Shown here piece by piece: positions 1 to 11,205 of a stretch of 64,000 nt of DNA. Below the pieces are notes generated by a model. It saw only the letters and a list, made by a program, of their open reading frames with translations. It had not been told where the DNA came from and made no database searches. Numbering within the stretch: the first letter of the stretch is position 1; every line of letters starts with the position of its first letter. The DNA comes from Paguma larvata (taxonomy: Eukaryota; Chordata; Mammalia; Carnivora; Viverridae): positions 40,899,030 to 40,963,029 of the forward strand of contig CM057841.1 in assembly GCA_030068075.1 (NCBI GenBank), given 5' to 3'. A program made the translations under genes and the position numbers.

Positions 1-677
1 CTGGATTATGCAAGGTAGTAACTTCTGGGAGCAGGAGACAAATTGGAGCAAGTTTTAGGAGAAAATGATTGGGCTGTTCTCATTTAGAACCATCTCCCTT
101 TCCCCAGTCCTACCCCGGCAAAAATGCAAATGGAAATTTCCTGGCAGTTCTTTCTAATCAATCTGCCTCCAGAGGTAGTAAATTCTCCCTGGCCTTCTCC
201 TAACTGAGCTCTGCTCCAGCTAGAGCATGATAGATCCTCTGCCTTTTGCCGCCTCCATCTGTGACACTTCTGGGAATTAAAATCTACAAATTCGCCACCA
301 GAAGAGTGTGGGGTGCCCAAATACAAGCTCACCAATCTTAGGTTGGATTGTTTCTCAGTGAAAAAACAGCTTATTAAGAGCCATAATATTTCATTCAATT
401 GCAGCTCATCAAAAATTATTTAATAAAGGTGTCCTCTTCGCCAACAGCTGCAGAAAGTCTCTGGCATCTAAGGACAGCCAAAGATGACATAGATCGTAAG
501 GTCTGGGGCATGTCTCCCAAGACAACATTATTATCCTTTATCATATTTACCTGTTTGATGTCAGCCTTACCTGTAGGATTATAAGTCACACACTGACAGA
601 GTCCAAATCTGATCTGTTCATCCCTCTCTTCCCCATGCCAGGTTAACGACTGGCTTTGAGAGCTACCCAATCAGTGC
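1..677. other. Unassigned single-copy stretch
   Basis: No gene, RNA or interspersed repeat is recognised here. The short open frames (up to about 100 codons) lack any family motif. Confidence 0.4.
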
Positions 678-713
678 TTCATTCATTCATTCATTCATTC
701 ATCATTCATGCAT
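678..713. repeat. (CATT)n short tandem repeat
   Basis: About six CATT units followed by slightly degenerate units. The run abuts an antisense L2 end, and (TGAA/TTCA)n runs are the usual terminus of L2, so it probably grew from the L2 end. Confidence 0.85.
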
Positions 714-1095
714 GCATTTGAGGATTCCTTCGTTCAACAAACCAAGTCAGGGCCTTCTGTGAATGAGCAGTCACTGTGTTAAGCCCTTGGATTACAACAG
801 TAAACAAAACAGCCATGACTTTTGGACTCTCAGAGCTCATACTATATAGGGGAGACTTGAATTAGCAGATAACTGTGAAGAGTGAGAAAGGAAACGGACA
901 GGCGCTATGAGACACTAATGAGAGAAGGGAGCTTCATTCAATTTGGAGTCAGGGAAAGCGTTTACAGAAAGGTGACATTTCTTTTGATACTAGAGGAGTG
1001 AGAAGGACCCAGGCATACAAGGAGAGAGGAGAAAGAAAACTCCTGGCATCAGAGAGGCCCTGCTGTGTCAAAACTGGGCATGTTTGGGAAACCCA
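690..1095 (-). mobile_element. L2 LINE 3' fragment, antisense, left part
   Basis: The text follows the reverse complement of the L2 3' region: TTCA units, a degenerate 'tgttaagcccttggattacaacag' type block, 'aacaaaacagcca', and later 'ggtgacatttctttt'. It is interrupted at about 1096 by an LTR and resumes near 1490. Divergence is high, as expected for an element predating the placental radiation. Ends are approximate. Confidence 0.7.
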
Positions 1096-1489
1096 TGTGT
1101 TAGTCTGTGAGGGCCGCCATAACAAAGTACTACAAACCGGGCGACTCAAACAACAGAAATTTGTTTTCTCATAGTTCTGGAGGCGGCAAGTCTGAGATCA
1201 GGGTGTCAGCAAGGTTAGTTTCTTCCAACACCTCCCTCTTTGGCTTCCAGATGGCTGTGTCTTCCCCCTGTGTCTTCACACAGTCTTTCCTCTAGACCCA
1301 TCTGCGTCCAAATTTCCTCTCTTTAGAAAGACACCAGTCATGTTGGATTAGGCATACTCAAATGAATGACCTCATTTTGGCTTAATCACCTCTTTAAAGA
1401 CCTCATTTCCAAATATAGTCACATTCTAAGATGCTGGGGTTAAGGACTTTAACATATGAGTTTTGGGGGACACTGTTCAGCCTACAACA
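1096..1489 (-). mobile_element. MLT1-type solo LTR (ERVL-MaLR), antisense
   Basis: The forward strand begins 'tgtgttagtctgtgag', contains 'caacagaaatttg' and 'tctcatagttctggagg', and ends 'gttcagcctacaaca': the reverse complement of an MLT1 LTR, which runs TG to CA. It interrupts an antisense L2, which gives relative age (L2 older). I saw no internal retroviral sequence, so it is a solo LTR. No clean 5 bp target duplication is visible. Confidence 0.8.
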
Positions 1490-1760
1490 CTTGATGAAAG
1501 CCAGTTGGGTTGGATCTTTCTATCTAAATGTAAAAGAGCTAGGGGAGGGTATTAAACAAAGAGTCCCAGGGGCGATTTGCTTTTATAGTCACTGCTTTGA
1601 GAGAAGCATGGAGAAGAAATCATGGTGGGACAAAAGTACATGTGGGGAAAACAGTTAGGAGCTATTGCAGGTGCTCAGCAAGAGAGGATGGTGGAAGTGA
1701 GGTTAGGGGGAGGAGAGGGCTTCAAGATGAAGCTGGGAAACAGAAATCCATGCTCTGAAT
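1490..1760 (-). mobile_element. L2 LINE fragment, antisense, right part
   Basis: Continues the L2 to the left of the LTR. Markers include 'ggagctattgcaggtgctcagcaagagaggatgg' type text, matching the L2 reverse-complement block with a bi-allelic 'gctattgcag...gagagatgatgg'. The right end is fuzzy. Confidence 0.65.
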
Positions 1761-2867
1761 GAGCGAATTAATGAGCGAATGAATGCATAAGTTAAAGAAA
1801 TCCAGTGATTGAATAAATCAAGCCTCATAGACATTGTGAAAACCCTGGCTTTTCCCTGCAGTCAATAAAATGAGACTTTCTGTGTCTGTCCCCCATAGGG
1901 GGACTTCTCTGTATTGTGCCGTGCATTGTGTGCAGAAGGATCTGCGTGCAGAGGATCAATTCTCTGTTCTTCTTCTCCCTGTCACACAGCAGGCATTGCA
2001 CATGCATTGTTTGAGTGAGCAGAATGCAAAGAAAGGACAACATCCACCTCACTGACACTTATTGGGAACACTGGTATTGGTGATTGTCATTCATCAGCCT
2101 TCTGCTTTTTAGACAAGCCCCTGTCTTTGAGAATGTCTTTCCAATGTCAATCGTAAAATAGCTTTTTTAAAGGAAAGTGGTTTTACTCAGTTGGGTTTGT
2201 GACATTAGCCAAGCACCATTTTCCACAGTATTTATAATGTGGGTTTTCTTCCTTCACCTCACACATGCGCACGCAGAGCGAGGGAGCCGTTCCTTGCAAG
2301 AGAGGTCCAAATGATTGATTAATTAGTGCAATCAGGGATTCACAGATCCGTTCCATTGCAGCTCTGGATGGGGTATTCATGGCATGTGAGTCTACCAGCC
2401 ACTCCTGCCTCCATCCTGACCAGAATTTCCTCTAGAAAAGTTGTGACAGGTACCCCAGCCTCTTCTTGTACAATCCATGGAACAAGGAGCTCACTACTTT
2501 ACAACACCATCCTCCATTCTAATGCCAAACTACTCAAACTGGTGGTTTTGACCTAAAGAAGAAAAATCAGGTTTTCCTTCCCTTATTCACGCAGCTCTAC
2601 CCCTCCTTTCCCGTAGCAGCCATTCACGGGTTTTCAGCTCCTTGTTTAACTGCTCCATTTCCCTTAGTAAATGCACAAGGCAGATGATTTCAGTGCCTTA
2701 ATCCACCTGGTCATTTATCTAACTGAGGCCCAGTTGAGTCATTGTCTCTCTTAAAATGAGGTGCAGACATTGAATAGAGTGTTCCAGGCATGTATTGGCA
2801 AAGAGTCTCCATCTTGGTTGATGGAACCACCATTCTCTCAGACACCAAGTTTTCTTTCCCTTCTCTC
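1761..2867. other. Unassigned single-copy stretch
   Basis: No gene is recognised. Short overlapping open frames on both strands near 1825-2060 are about 60-77 codons and show no motif. A degraded MIR may lie at 2640-2790 but I could not confirm it. Confidence 0.35.
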
Positions 2868-3067
2868 TTTTTTTTTTATGTTTATTTATTTATTTTGAGA
2901 GAGACCACGTGCAAACAGGGAACGGGCAGAGAGAGGAGACAAAGAATCCCAGGCAGGCTCTGCATGGTCAGCGCAGAGCCCAATGTCGGGCTCAAACCCA
3001 CAAATGTGAGATTATGCCCTGAGCCAAAACCAAGAGTCACTTAACTGACTGAACTACGCAGGTGCCC
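2868..3067 (-). mobile_element. Carnivore tRNA-derived SINE (felid type), antisense
   Basis: Reads T-rich tail, 'tgtttatttatttattttgag', a GAGA block, then the tRNA-like head ending 'cgcaggtgccc'. A near-perfect target-site duplication 'ttctttcccttc' flanks it at about 2852-2864 and 3068-3080, marking L1-driven insertion. Several changes from consensus suggest moderate age. Confidence 0.92.
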
Positions 3068-3083
3068 TTCCTTTCCCTTCTTA

Positions 3084-3482
3084 TTAAAGACTGAATGTTT
3101 GTGTCTCCCCACCACACACACCAAATCCCTGTGTTGAAATCCTAACCCCCGCTGTAATGGTATCAGGAGGTGGGACATTTGGTAGGTGATTATGTCAAAA
3201 GGGTGGAGCTCTCGTGAATAGAATTGGTACCCTTATATATATTAAATAAAAAAAAAAAAGACCCTAGAGAGCTGTCTCACTCTCCTTCTGCCATATGAGG
3301 CTAATGAGAAGTTGGCAGTCTGCAGCCTCGAAAAGGGGCCTCACCAGATTACAACCATGCTGGTGCCCTGATCCCAGACTGTCAGCCCCCAGAATTGTAA
3401 GAAATAATTGTCTGTTGTTTATAAGCCACCAGTCTGTGGTATTCTGTGGTATTCTGTTACAGAGGCCTTAACTGACTAAGAC
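3084..3482 (+). mobile_element. MLT1-type solo LTR (ERVL-MaLR), sense
   Basis: Contains the MLT1 landmarks in order: 'gtgttgaaatcctaaccccc', 'aatggtatcaggaggtggg', 'agaattgtaagaaataa', 'gtctgttgtttataagcc' and a 3' end near 'actgactaagac'. It carries a 12-base A run at 3248-3259 and a short internal duplication of 'ggtattctgt' at about 3438-3456. It is oriented opposite to the MLT1 at 1096-1489. Confidence 0.85.
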
Positions 3483-3819
3483 CATTCTCTTTCTACATGC
3501 AAATCACATAACCTTGTGATATTTGTCTCTTAATTTTCCCTTTTTTTTTTCCTTCTCTAATCTATTAACTGCTCTTGCTCTTGCCTAAAGAGTACAAAAA
3601 TCTCCAATTAAACTATAATCCTGTCTCCAGTCTTTTTACTCTTGCCTCAGTGTTATAACACTTCCCCAAGGACTACAAATTGTGCAATCTGAACTTGCCC
3701 TTTCCTTCTTTAAAAGCTCTTTGATTTGTGTGTGTGTATGTGTGTGTGTTTGTGTGGTGAGGCGATAGGTTTCCAAGGGCTTTAAAACACCTGAAAGTTC
3801 AAATTCAGACTTCAAATTC
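3483..3819. other. Unassigned stretch with imperfect (TG)n
   Basis: Pyrimidine-rich sequence with a poly-T run at 3540-3550 and an imperfect TG repeat at about 3727-3757. No gene is seen. Confidence 0.5.
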
Positions 3820-4245
3820 ATACACTGCCCTTCACAATCTATCCATCACCTGATTCCCTAGCTAGCCCCATCTCCCTTCTCCATTTCCACACTTTTCTTT
3901 TTGAATGCCACTTTAATCCTCACCCTCAACATATTCGTCCACCTGCTACCGTTAATAACCTTCCCCACTTCTTCGCTGGGCAAACCCTGCTTGTCTGTCA
4001 AGAATTGGAGTCCCACCCCTCAGGGGACCAGTTCCGGCTGCACAGGTCAGGCTAGCACACCAGCTTTCTCTCATGAGGTTTTCTCCTGGCCCTGAAGGAC
4101 AGACATATTACAGTGGAGTGTCCATGTCTGGTGACTTGTGTACCTCTCTCACTAAACCACTAACCCCAGTTCATCTGTATCCTTGGTGTCTGGGACCATA
4201 CCTAGAATGGAGGAGACACGCAATGCATCTTTGTTGAGCTAAAAT
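3820..4245 (+). mobile_element. L2 LINE 3' fragment, sense
   Basis: Text such as 'acaatctatccatcacctga', 'ctagccccatctccc' and the terminal block 'gtgtctgggaccatacctag' followed by 'tttgttgagct' follows the L2 3' region in sense. Strongly diverged; ends approximate. Confidence 0.6.
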
Positions 4246-5184
4246 TTTATCCCCAGTGAATGGAGCCCTAAAGATTAGGACTGGCCCAGTGTAACTGGGG
4301 AGGCCGTATCATGGTTCACATATTCATTTCCTGAGTAGTGTTGAGCATGAAGAAGATACAGCACCGTTCTCCACAGAGTCAGCCTAAAATCCAAGAGTCA
4401 CCAGGGCTTGGCAAAAACCCTACATCTAAGTAGTTATGATTTACACTGCATAAACAGATCAAAACCACCTCAACGATGCCACATATCAAGAGATGGGAAT
4501 GTTTCATGGACTAAAGACAGCTCCAACCGTAGTCTCTAGTAACCATGTGTTACCTCAGCCCAACATGAAACATATATTAAATTGATTTGATAACTGCCCC
4601 ACCCAAGTATTAAGGAGGAAAAATGCATTCACATTCTAATTAGTAATTTTAAAAAGTAATTTTATACATACTTTTATGATCAAACAATGCAATATAAAAC
4701 AAATATTTAAAACTTATCTTAAAACATAGCTACCCTGATAAGCATAATTTAGAAACCTTTAATGAATTCACCTCAATTAGCCTTTAATTAAATAGCTCAT
4801 TAAAAGCTGATTTGAATACTGCTCATGGAAAAATCCTTGTTCAACTGTTGTGACAGAACAGGAAGTTAATGAAGTTAAAATTAAGTGCAATTTTGGGGGA
4901 ACAGCCTGAAAGTCATAAAGCTACAAGAGGAAATAAAATCTCTGAACTTTGCTTGACACCTGAGACTTTTCATCATCACCAGAGGCTCAAGTAAAGGGTA
5001 TATTTGAGGCCCTAGGCAGGAAATGTGTCTTTCCACCCTTTGTTCTCAGCTTGGGGCTTAGGGCGTTAGAGGCAAAGGTAGTGTTTGATGAATGAACACA
5101 TGAGTGAATGAATAGTTAAAACTGATCTCTACACATTCTAAATTCAAGCAAAAGAGAAAATAATATAAGATAAAGTTATATTTT
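4246..5184. other. AT-rich single-copy stretch, possible conserved element
   Basis: No repeat family is recognised. Between about 4620 and 4930 the sequence is dense in TAAT/ATTA homeodomain-like cores, for example 'cattctaattagtaat' and 'cctttaattaaatagctc'. That texture is common in conserved developmental enhancers but proves nothing alone. TGAA units at about 5086-5112 hint at a small L2 end. Confidence 0.3.
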
Positions 5185-5370
5185 TGAAGCACCTGCCTGT
5201 GTGAAATGTTTTGCAGAAATTTTTAAAAGTGTATTTCTCCTCATAGCCTTTCATGCTGGGAGGCTAAATATTTTTCTTTTACTTTCAGGTGAAAAAAAAA
5301 ACAGAACAAAGTGGTTAACTAACACAGGTAGCAAATATCTGAGCTGAATTTTAGCTCAAATGAAAGAGAA
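5185..5370 (+). mobile_element. MIR SINE, sense
   Basis: Shows the MIR progression: 'aagcacctgcctgtgtgaaatg', a degenerate 'tttctcctcatagcc', a position matching 'gtgaaaaaaaaaacag' for the 'gaggaaactgag' block, and 'gtggttaactaacac'. Highly diverged. Confidence 0.55.
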
Positions 5371-6069
5371 CCCCAATATTTTAAACCTTTCAAGGCCCCT
5401 TTATAAACTTACCTGAAAAAATACTTCTGCTCTCAGCCTTCAACTTCTTATGACCCTCCCCACTGCCAACTCCTTCAAAGAACATATCCCCAAGTTGCTG
5501 ACTTTTGTTGCCATAGCTCTGACATTCTTGGGATGTCATCTATCAATTGATTATTCCTGTAAATGCTGCTCCATTGCCTCCCTCTGAGAAACCTGAGCCT
5601 GAGTTTAGCAAGGCCTGAGGTTTTCTAGCACCTCCATGAGGGCTACAGTGAAAAGATGGAGAATCTACACTGGGGGGTAAGGGGTGCTGACAAGCAGGAA
5701 TCTGGTTCCCCACACCAGTATGGCCAGAACAGCTATGTTGTTCTCTTTTATGTATCAGGCTGTTGCAAGAAAAGTCTTTAGGACACAAGTTTTCCTGGCT
5801 TAAGGATAAATGGCATTTAGAAGATGCTGATATGACTCAACTCCCTAGGCCTACCAACCCCACTGATGTTTTTACAATTTCTTTTTTATTACTTCTAGCT
5901 GGGCTAAAAGACACTCTGCCCTCCAGGAGCAGTCTTTTCCATTCTCAGACAGGTATGACCTTGAGAACAACCTTCCTTGCCTCACACCAAGAGACCATTC
6001 TGAAGCTTATGGGCTCTAGCCCTGTTTATTTACATTCTTTGTAGTCCCAAGGAAAATTTATTGTCTACA
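5371..6069. other. Unassigned single-copy stretch
   Basis: No gene or recognised repeat. Open frames at 5543-5788 (-) and 5763-6044 (+) are 81 and 93 codons, overlap at their ends on opposite strands, and carry no motif. Confidence 0.4.
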
Positions 6070-6235
6070 TAGACATTAATTAACATTTACTGAGCACCAG
6101 CTATTGGGCCAGACAATCTTTTCCATACCTTCCCCCCCCACCCCACCACACACGGTTAATGTCAGGTAAGGATTATCAGTATTCCTATTTTGTAGAAATT
6201 AGTGAAGATCAGTGAGTTAGGATAACTAGGTCACA
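6070..6235 (+). mobile_element. MIR SINE, sense
   Basis: Begins 'attaacatttactgagcacc', continues 'attcctattttgtagaaatt' and 'gataactaggtcac', the ordered MIR landmarks. A C run at about 6131-6138 lies inside it. Confidence 0.75.
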
Positions 6236-6439
6236 TTGATGGGGTATAGCAGGGATGATATCCAAACTGTCTTTGAGCCAATATCCCATGTTGGCAAACA
6301 TGCAGAATAGAGAGGGTGGGAAAAACATGGCCTCTTTGATGGGCAAGTTACCCTAAAAGCTCGGACTGGAACACAAGAACCTCTGTGCCCTGTGGCCTCT
6401 GGACTCCACATTCACCTGGCCACGCATCCTCTTCTTACC
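6236..6439. other. Unassigned
   Basis: No feature recognised. Confidence 0.4.
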
Positions 6440-6515
6440 TCCATCTCCACCCAGAACCTAGCACATAAGGGGTACTCAGGAAATGTGTGCCCCTGAGATA
6501 AATGAATGCAGAGGG
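6440..6515 (+). mobile_element. L2 3' terminal fragment, sense
   Basis: 'cagaacctagcacataagg' followed by 'ctcaggaaatgtg' and a TGAATG unit match the L2 3' terminus. Confidence 0.6.
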
Positions 6516-6854
6516 CAGGGAACTCCTTGAGGTACCTTCCATCTCTTTAACGCAAGTGTTTTCTGGACCTTGGTTGGTTTATCTTGAAAATCTATGTAAT
6601 TCCTGCCCATGAGTAAGTTTTGAAATATGTCAAGAACTATGTACAGGAATCACTGTATATCTGTCCCCGACCCACTTCTCCAGCCTTGCCTCCTGCCTAG
6701 TTCTCTCTGCCTTTCTGTGCTCCTGTCTCCCCAACATTTTGAATGGCCATAATCCTTCACCTTCCGGTAGTGTTAGCATAGGCTCCTCCCCCTGGCTCCT
6801 GTTTTGTTCCACCTTTATGTGCTACTCATCTACCCTTTCTTCAAGGAGTCTTTC
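6516..6854. other. Unassigned single-copy stretch
   Basis: No gene or clear repeat. The 60-codon frame at 6630-6812 (-) is unremarkable. Confidence 0.4.
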
Positions 6855-7085
6855 TTTTTCTTTCTAGTATCGATTAAGTGCCCATATGTGTCATCCCATA
6901 GACTCTGTATTATTTTCCTCTTTACAATATCATAATTCTATATACTGAACATCTTCCATCCCCAGTAGGGAAATCTCTGAGAAGGAGAGACAGTGCCTGC
7001 TCACCAAGGGATTGCCACCACCTGGTACCTAGTAGATGTTCAGTAAGTATATACTAAATGAATGAATAAATAAGTGAATAAAAGT
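6855..7085 (+). mobile_element. L2 LINE 3' end, sense
   Basis: Contains 'cagtagggaaatctctgag', 'gagacagtgcctgctcacc', 'ctggtacctagtagatgttcag' and terminal 'aaatgaatgaataaa', the L2 3' terminus including its TGAA tail. Confidence 0.75.
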
Positions 7086-7648
7086 GAACACATGATTCTC
7101 TAATATATGCATGTAAACAATTTAATATGACAAACCAATATTTAAATGCTCACATCTGGTTAAATAGCTCACCCTTCTGCCCTATCCAGAAAGCTCCAGG
7201 AGGTTCGCTGCATTCCTCTCCTTACTTGCCAAGGTGCCTCTATCTACAAGCCTGGCCATGCCATGTCAGCACTTCTGGGACTTCTAGGAAGGTTGAGTTA
7301 GAACCACAAATTCTGTTTCCAGACCATGAAGAGCATATGGGACACAGCGTCATTAAACTGAAGGTAATTGGTTGTGAATAAGTTTGAAATTTTTTCAAAG
7401 GTCCACCTATGTGCATGAGAACACTCAGGCTGGGTTTGCATCTCCTTCCAAATGTTAGCACATGAATGAGCACATTCATATGCTCATACAGCTTTCAGTG
7501 CAGTGATACAGTGCAGGTGACAATCAGGCATTCCCTTGCACAGACCACTAGATTTCATCATGCATCCGTTATTCGTTCCTTCCTCATTCAATCCTTATTT
7601 GTTCATTGCTACCTTCAGTTCTTCAGTTAGACTCTAGCATGCAGAATT
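7086..7648. other. Unassigned single-copy stretch
   Basis: No gene is recognised. Overlapping frames of 84 (+) and 79 (-) codons at 7127-7479 have no motif. ATTC/CATT units near 7560-7600 may be a decayed L2 end. Confidence 0.35.
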
Positions 7649-7692
7649 CATCCATCCATCCATCCATCCATCCATCCATCCATCCATCCATC
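7649..7692. repeat. (TCCA)n tetranucleotide microsatellite
   Basis: Eleven uninterrupted TCCA units. The length and purity make it likely to be polymorphic. The antisense frame reads W-M-D-G repeats, a translation artefact of the array. Confidence 0.97.
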
Positions 7693-7989
7693 CGTTTGTA
7701 TTTCTAACCATTTGATCTTTGGCTAAGATCACTGTCTGCCCACAGTGGGCCGTTCTCAGGCATGTACTATATGGTGTCTCAGAGGCCCCCAGCAGAGCCG
7801 AGATGTTGTTGCCGACAGCATTAATCTGCTCCTTGCAATTACCTTTATTGGCTTTCTTCAATTCCTTGTCTCACTTCCACTCTCTCACTGAACTCCCTAA
7901 AATCACTTCCCTAAATAAACATTTTGTGCCCAAATTGTTGTCTAAGGATCTGTTTGAGGGGAGACAAATTAAGAGATCATCATACAGAA
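7693..7989. other. Unassigned; possible LTR-like tail
   Basis: 'ctctctcactgaactccc' followed by 'cttccctaaataaac' and 'tgtctaaggatctg' resembles the 3' portion of an old LTR with a polyadenylation-like AATAAA at about 7911. I cannot name the family. Confidence 0.3.
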
Positions 7990-8190
7990 ACATGTTCATT
8001 TCTTCCATATCACCTAACTCATTGATGATTATGCATACACTAGAGCCAATCTTTGCTAACTGTCAGTCTCCCTCTTTAGACTGTTAGCTCCTTGAGAAAT
8101 GGCACCTTGGTAGTTCTTAGTTCTCCATTGACTAGCTAGTGCCTGGCACAGAGCAGGTGCTCAATGAATCTTTCTTAATGAATGAAAGGG
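7990..8190 (+). mobile_element. L2 LINE 3' end, sense
   Basis: 'gactgttagctccttgagaa', 'agtgcctggcacagagcagg', 'tgctcaatgaatc' and 'taatgaatgaaa' are classic L2 3' terminal landmarks in order. Confidence 0.85.
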
Positions 8191-8979
8191 CATGCCAGGC
8201 TGGAAATTAAACTATATTGACTCAATCCTTGCTCACAGGCTGAGAGAAGCAAATTGGAATATGTATAATATACTCTCATTGAAATAATTGTCATTCATTA
8301 GCATCAGGTGTTACGAGGTCTTAGGAAAGGATACTGAACCTGAGCTAAAGACTAATCTGTGAAGCCTTTTCAGGGAAATGATCCTGAAGCCTAGTCGTGC
8401 AGGACACATAACCCAAGGGGAGAAGGGCACATACACCAAGGATCTATGAGATTATGAGAAGAGGCAGAATACAAGTTCATGGGCTTGAGGGTTGGGAAAG
8501 TTATAATACTGATAACTCAAAGGCTTAGAACCAGACTAATCATATTGTAGTAAATATTAATAATGAAAATGAATAGCAAAGGCATCCATAACCACAGACA
8601 CATCCAGTGTGTGCACTCAGATGTGGCCTTTTCTAGAAATTAGGCTGATCTAAAAATACTCTTGTGGAGGTGATCTCACTTTCTGGAAGCAGTGATTAGG
8701 GCAGCAGGGGGCTTGGCCCAGGGATGTTTCCTGTCTGCCAAAGCTTTGTCAGTCCCCAGGGGCCAGGAGGCTTGTTCAGGGAGCAGATACCTCCCCAGCA
8801 GAGCTTCTGAGTTCTGAACTCCACTTCTGACTTTCAAGAGTCATACCTGCAATTGTCAGCAACTCGGGTTTTCATTTGCAAATGTACTTAACGCTGGGAG
8901 GGATTTGCCAAATTGTCTATCAACTGTGGTCCTTGAGTAGGATCCAAGTTTGTCTTTTGTATTATGGTGAGGAGGATTG
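8191..8979. other. Unassigned single-copy stretch
   Basis: No gene, RNA or repeat recognised. GC content rises at about 8690-8800 without CpG enrichment. Confidence 0.4.
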
Positions 8980-9420
8980 CTGTAACGAACAATCCTAGAA
9001 CCTCAGTGGCTTAACATACTAAAAGTATAGTTCTCTCTCACATGAAGTAGAATTTGGCATTAGATGAGTGGTCTTCCGATACTGCTATTTAGAGACCTAG
9101 ACCCCGTTAGCTTCTGGTTCCTCCATCCCCTCAGGTCTCAGTGTTCAGTCTGGATGCTCTTCACCCTGCCAGCAGCCTGGATAAGTTCCTTTCAGGAACT
9201 TGCACAGGAGGTTGTACTTCCTGAGCCTGGCGAGGTTTGCCATTTCTGCTCACATGTCATTGGTCTTAACTCAGCTCCAAACTCCACTGAAATGCAAGGG
9301 AGCGTGAGAGTCATGGTCCAGCTGTGTTCCCAGGCAGAAAAGATAACAGGATTTTGTGGACCTAGAGTTCTCTCCCATATATTCCAAGGTATATTTTGAA
9401 AGGATGAGGCCATGAGAAAA
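8980..9420. mobile_element. Ancient interspersed repeat, family not assigned
   Basis: The block starting 'gtaacgaacaatcctagaac' then 'cagtggcttaaca' resembles the start of an old mammalian dispersed element with the motif 'ctcagtggcttaaa'. I cannot place it in a named DNA-transposon or LTR family. Opposed frames of 111 (+) and 98 (-) codons inside it are probably fortuitous. Confidence 0.4.
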
Positions 9421-9900
9421 TAACCAAATATGGCATTCCTTATCTGGTTAATGGAATGCAGCCTGCCCCTCTTTATTGATAAGATCATTTTTTCTTCTTC
9501 TTAGCTGATAATGAGGATGAAGAGCTGAGTCAGTTGGACTCACTGATCTAAAATCTTACTGATGAATGTGTTGATATGAGGACTTACTGGAGAATGTGTC
9601 CAAACCACCTTTTTCACTTTAGAAAATGCGATGTACCAAAATTAGTGATGTCCAAAGAATGGACTGCCTCTTGGTCACAGAAATGACTTTAGTTTTGCGT
9701 AAAAGTTTAGAGAAACTGTGTGTGTGTGTGTGTGCATATGCACACAGGAGCACATGTGCAGGAGTCCAAAACCCCTTGGGAGAGGTGATGTAAAGATATA
9801 TCAAATGAGAATGTATCCCCAATATTTGTGTCTTCAGAAAATCTCTAGATTAGAGTCAGAGGATCTGAAATTATTTTCTCCATATTAAGAACAGAATTGA
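9421..9900. other. Unassigned stretch with short (TG)n
   Basis: A TG run of about ten units lies at 9718-9735, followed by 'gcatatgcacaca'. No gene is recognised. Confidence 0.5.
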
Positions 9901-10070
9901 GGGGTGCCTGGGTGGCTCAGTTGGTTAAGTGACTGAGATTCAGACCTGTGTCCTCCTCCACGCTGACAGTGCAGGGATCCTCTTTCTGCCTTTCTCTCTG
10001 CCTCTCCCCTGCTCATGCTCTCTCTCTCTCTCTCTCTCAAATTAAATCAATAAAATAAAATTTAAAAAAG
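9901..10070 (+). mobile_element. Carnivore SINE, sense, internally deleted
   Basis: Starts 'ggggtgcctgggtggctcag' (tRNA-like head with A-box region) and ends in a TC run (10018-10038) plus an A-rich tail. The B-box segment normally reading like 'gagttcgagcccc' is missing, so the body is about 50 bp short. This copy should have lost its internal RNA polymerase III promoter. Confidence 0.9.
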
Positions 10071-11069
10071 AGTCGAATCTCCAATGTCCGCAACCATATT
10101 AAGTTGTTGTAATCATCTCCATTTAAAAGGAAAGTAAACCAAAGCTGAGAGGCATTAAGAATTTTGCCTCTAAGGCTATAAAGCTACTAGGAGGTGGGGA
10201 TAGGATTAAAACCTAAAAAATCCTTGTGAAAGCCCATCATCAACAGTATGTTTTCCCAAGCCTCTTGGAGGTATCTGCCCATTACAGAAAAAAAATATTG
10301 CTTTCTAAAATGCATGTAACTCATTTGTGACTGTTGTGTACTACTGTCTAAAAGTTTGTACTGAAATGGAATAAACAAAATTCCATAGCTCTTCTACTCA
10401 ACTGCAACCATGGCTAAAATTTTAGCAAAAATGAGAGCAAATATTTATTAAGTATTCCACTCACCACAACCCACCTTCAGAAATCTTCGTTACTAAATTA
10501 TTGATTTCTGTCCAGTCCTTCTTTATGCTTTTCATCACCCTTAATATCTTCCCCTCTAACCATGGACTTGGAGAAGCCAATAAACCTCAGGGTCTTTTAC
10601 TGAGAAGTCTGTTTTCCAATGCAAAGTAGAATTTTGGCAATTCCAAACTCAGAGATGCTGCTGCTCATAGTAGATCCACTTCAGAAAAAGAGTGGTGTGG
10701 CCCACAACAGTGTCCTGATGACACTGCAGTTCCCAGAAAGGGACCAAAGTCATGGCAACTGGATGCTGAGTTCACGATTTCTCACACGTGTGCCTTGTCT
10801 CCAAGTATTGTGACATCTCTCCTTTCCATCTTACCATGAAATGATAGAAATAAGTGAAGAGTAGAGTTCAGTGCACATACCCATTCATTCCTCTGATATT
10901 AATTGCTGTGTTCTTTGCACAAAGTGCCATGTCAGGTATGAAGAATACAAAAAAGATAAAATTTTATATTATGGCATGTTTTCTACTTAGAGTCTGGAAA
11001 AAAACAATGAGAAGGCAGTCCTTGGCCCCCAATGTGATATTTGTTCCTCTTAAGTGTGGGAGGTAGAAG
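10071..11069. other. Unassigned single-copy stretch
   Basis: No gene recognised. Text near 10880-10990 ('gtgccatgtcaggtatgaag') could be a decayed antisense L2. Frames of 60-70 codons have no motif. Confidence 0.35.
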
Positions 11070-11205
11070 AGACACTTCAATATCAGCATTTTGCTGAGGA
11101 GGAAACAGAGATGCATAAAGCATTTAGTGATTTACTGAAGGGGAAGTATAGGTACAGAGTAGTCCATCCAGAGCTCAAACCCATGCTTGTGATTTGTAAT
11201 GTAAA
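11070..11205 (+). mobile_element. MIR SINE fragment, sense
   Basis: 'cattttgctgaggaggaaac', 'agagatgcataaagc' and 'agagctcaaacccatgc' follow the MIR 3' half. An 80-codon frame over it is fortuitous. Confidence 0.6.

Noticed and set aside
7634..7861. 75-codon minus frame with W-M-D-G repeats
   Set aside because: Translation of the (TCCA)n microsatellite.
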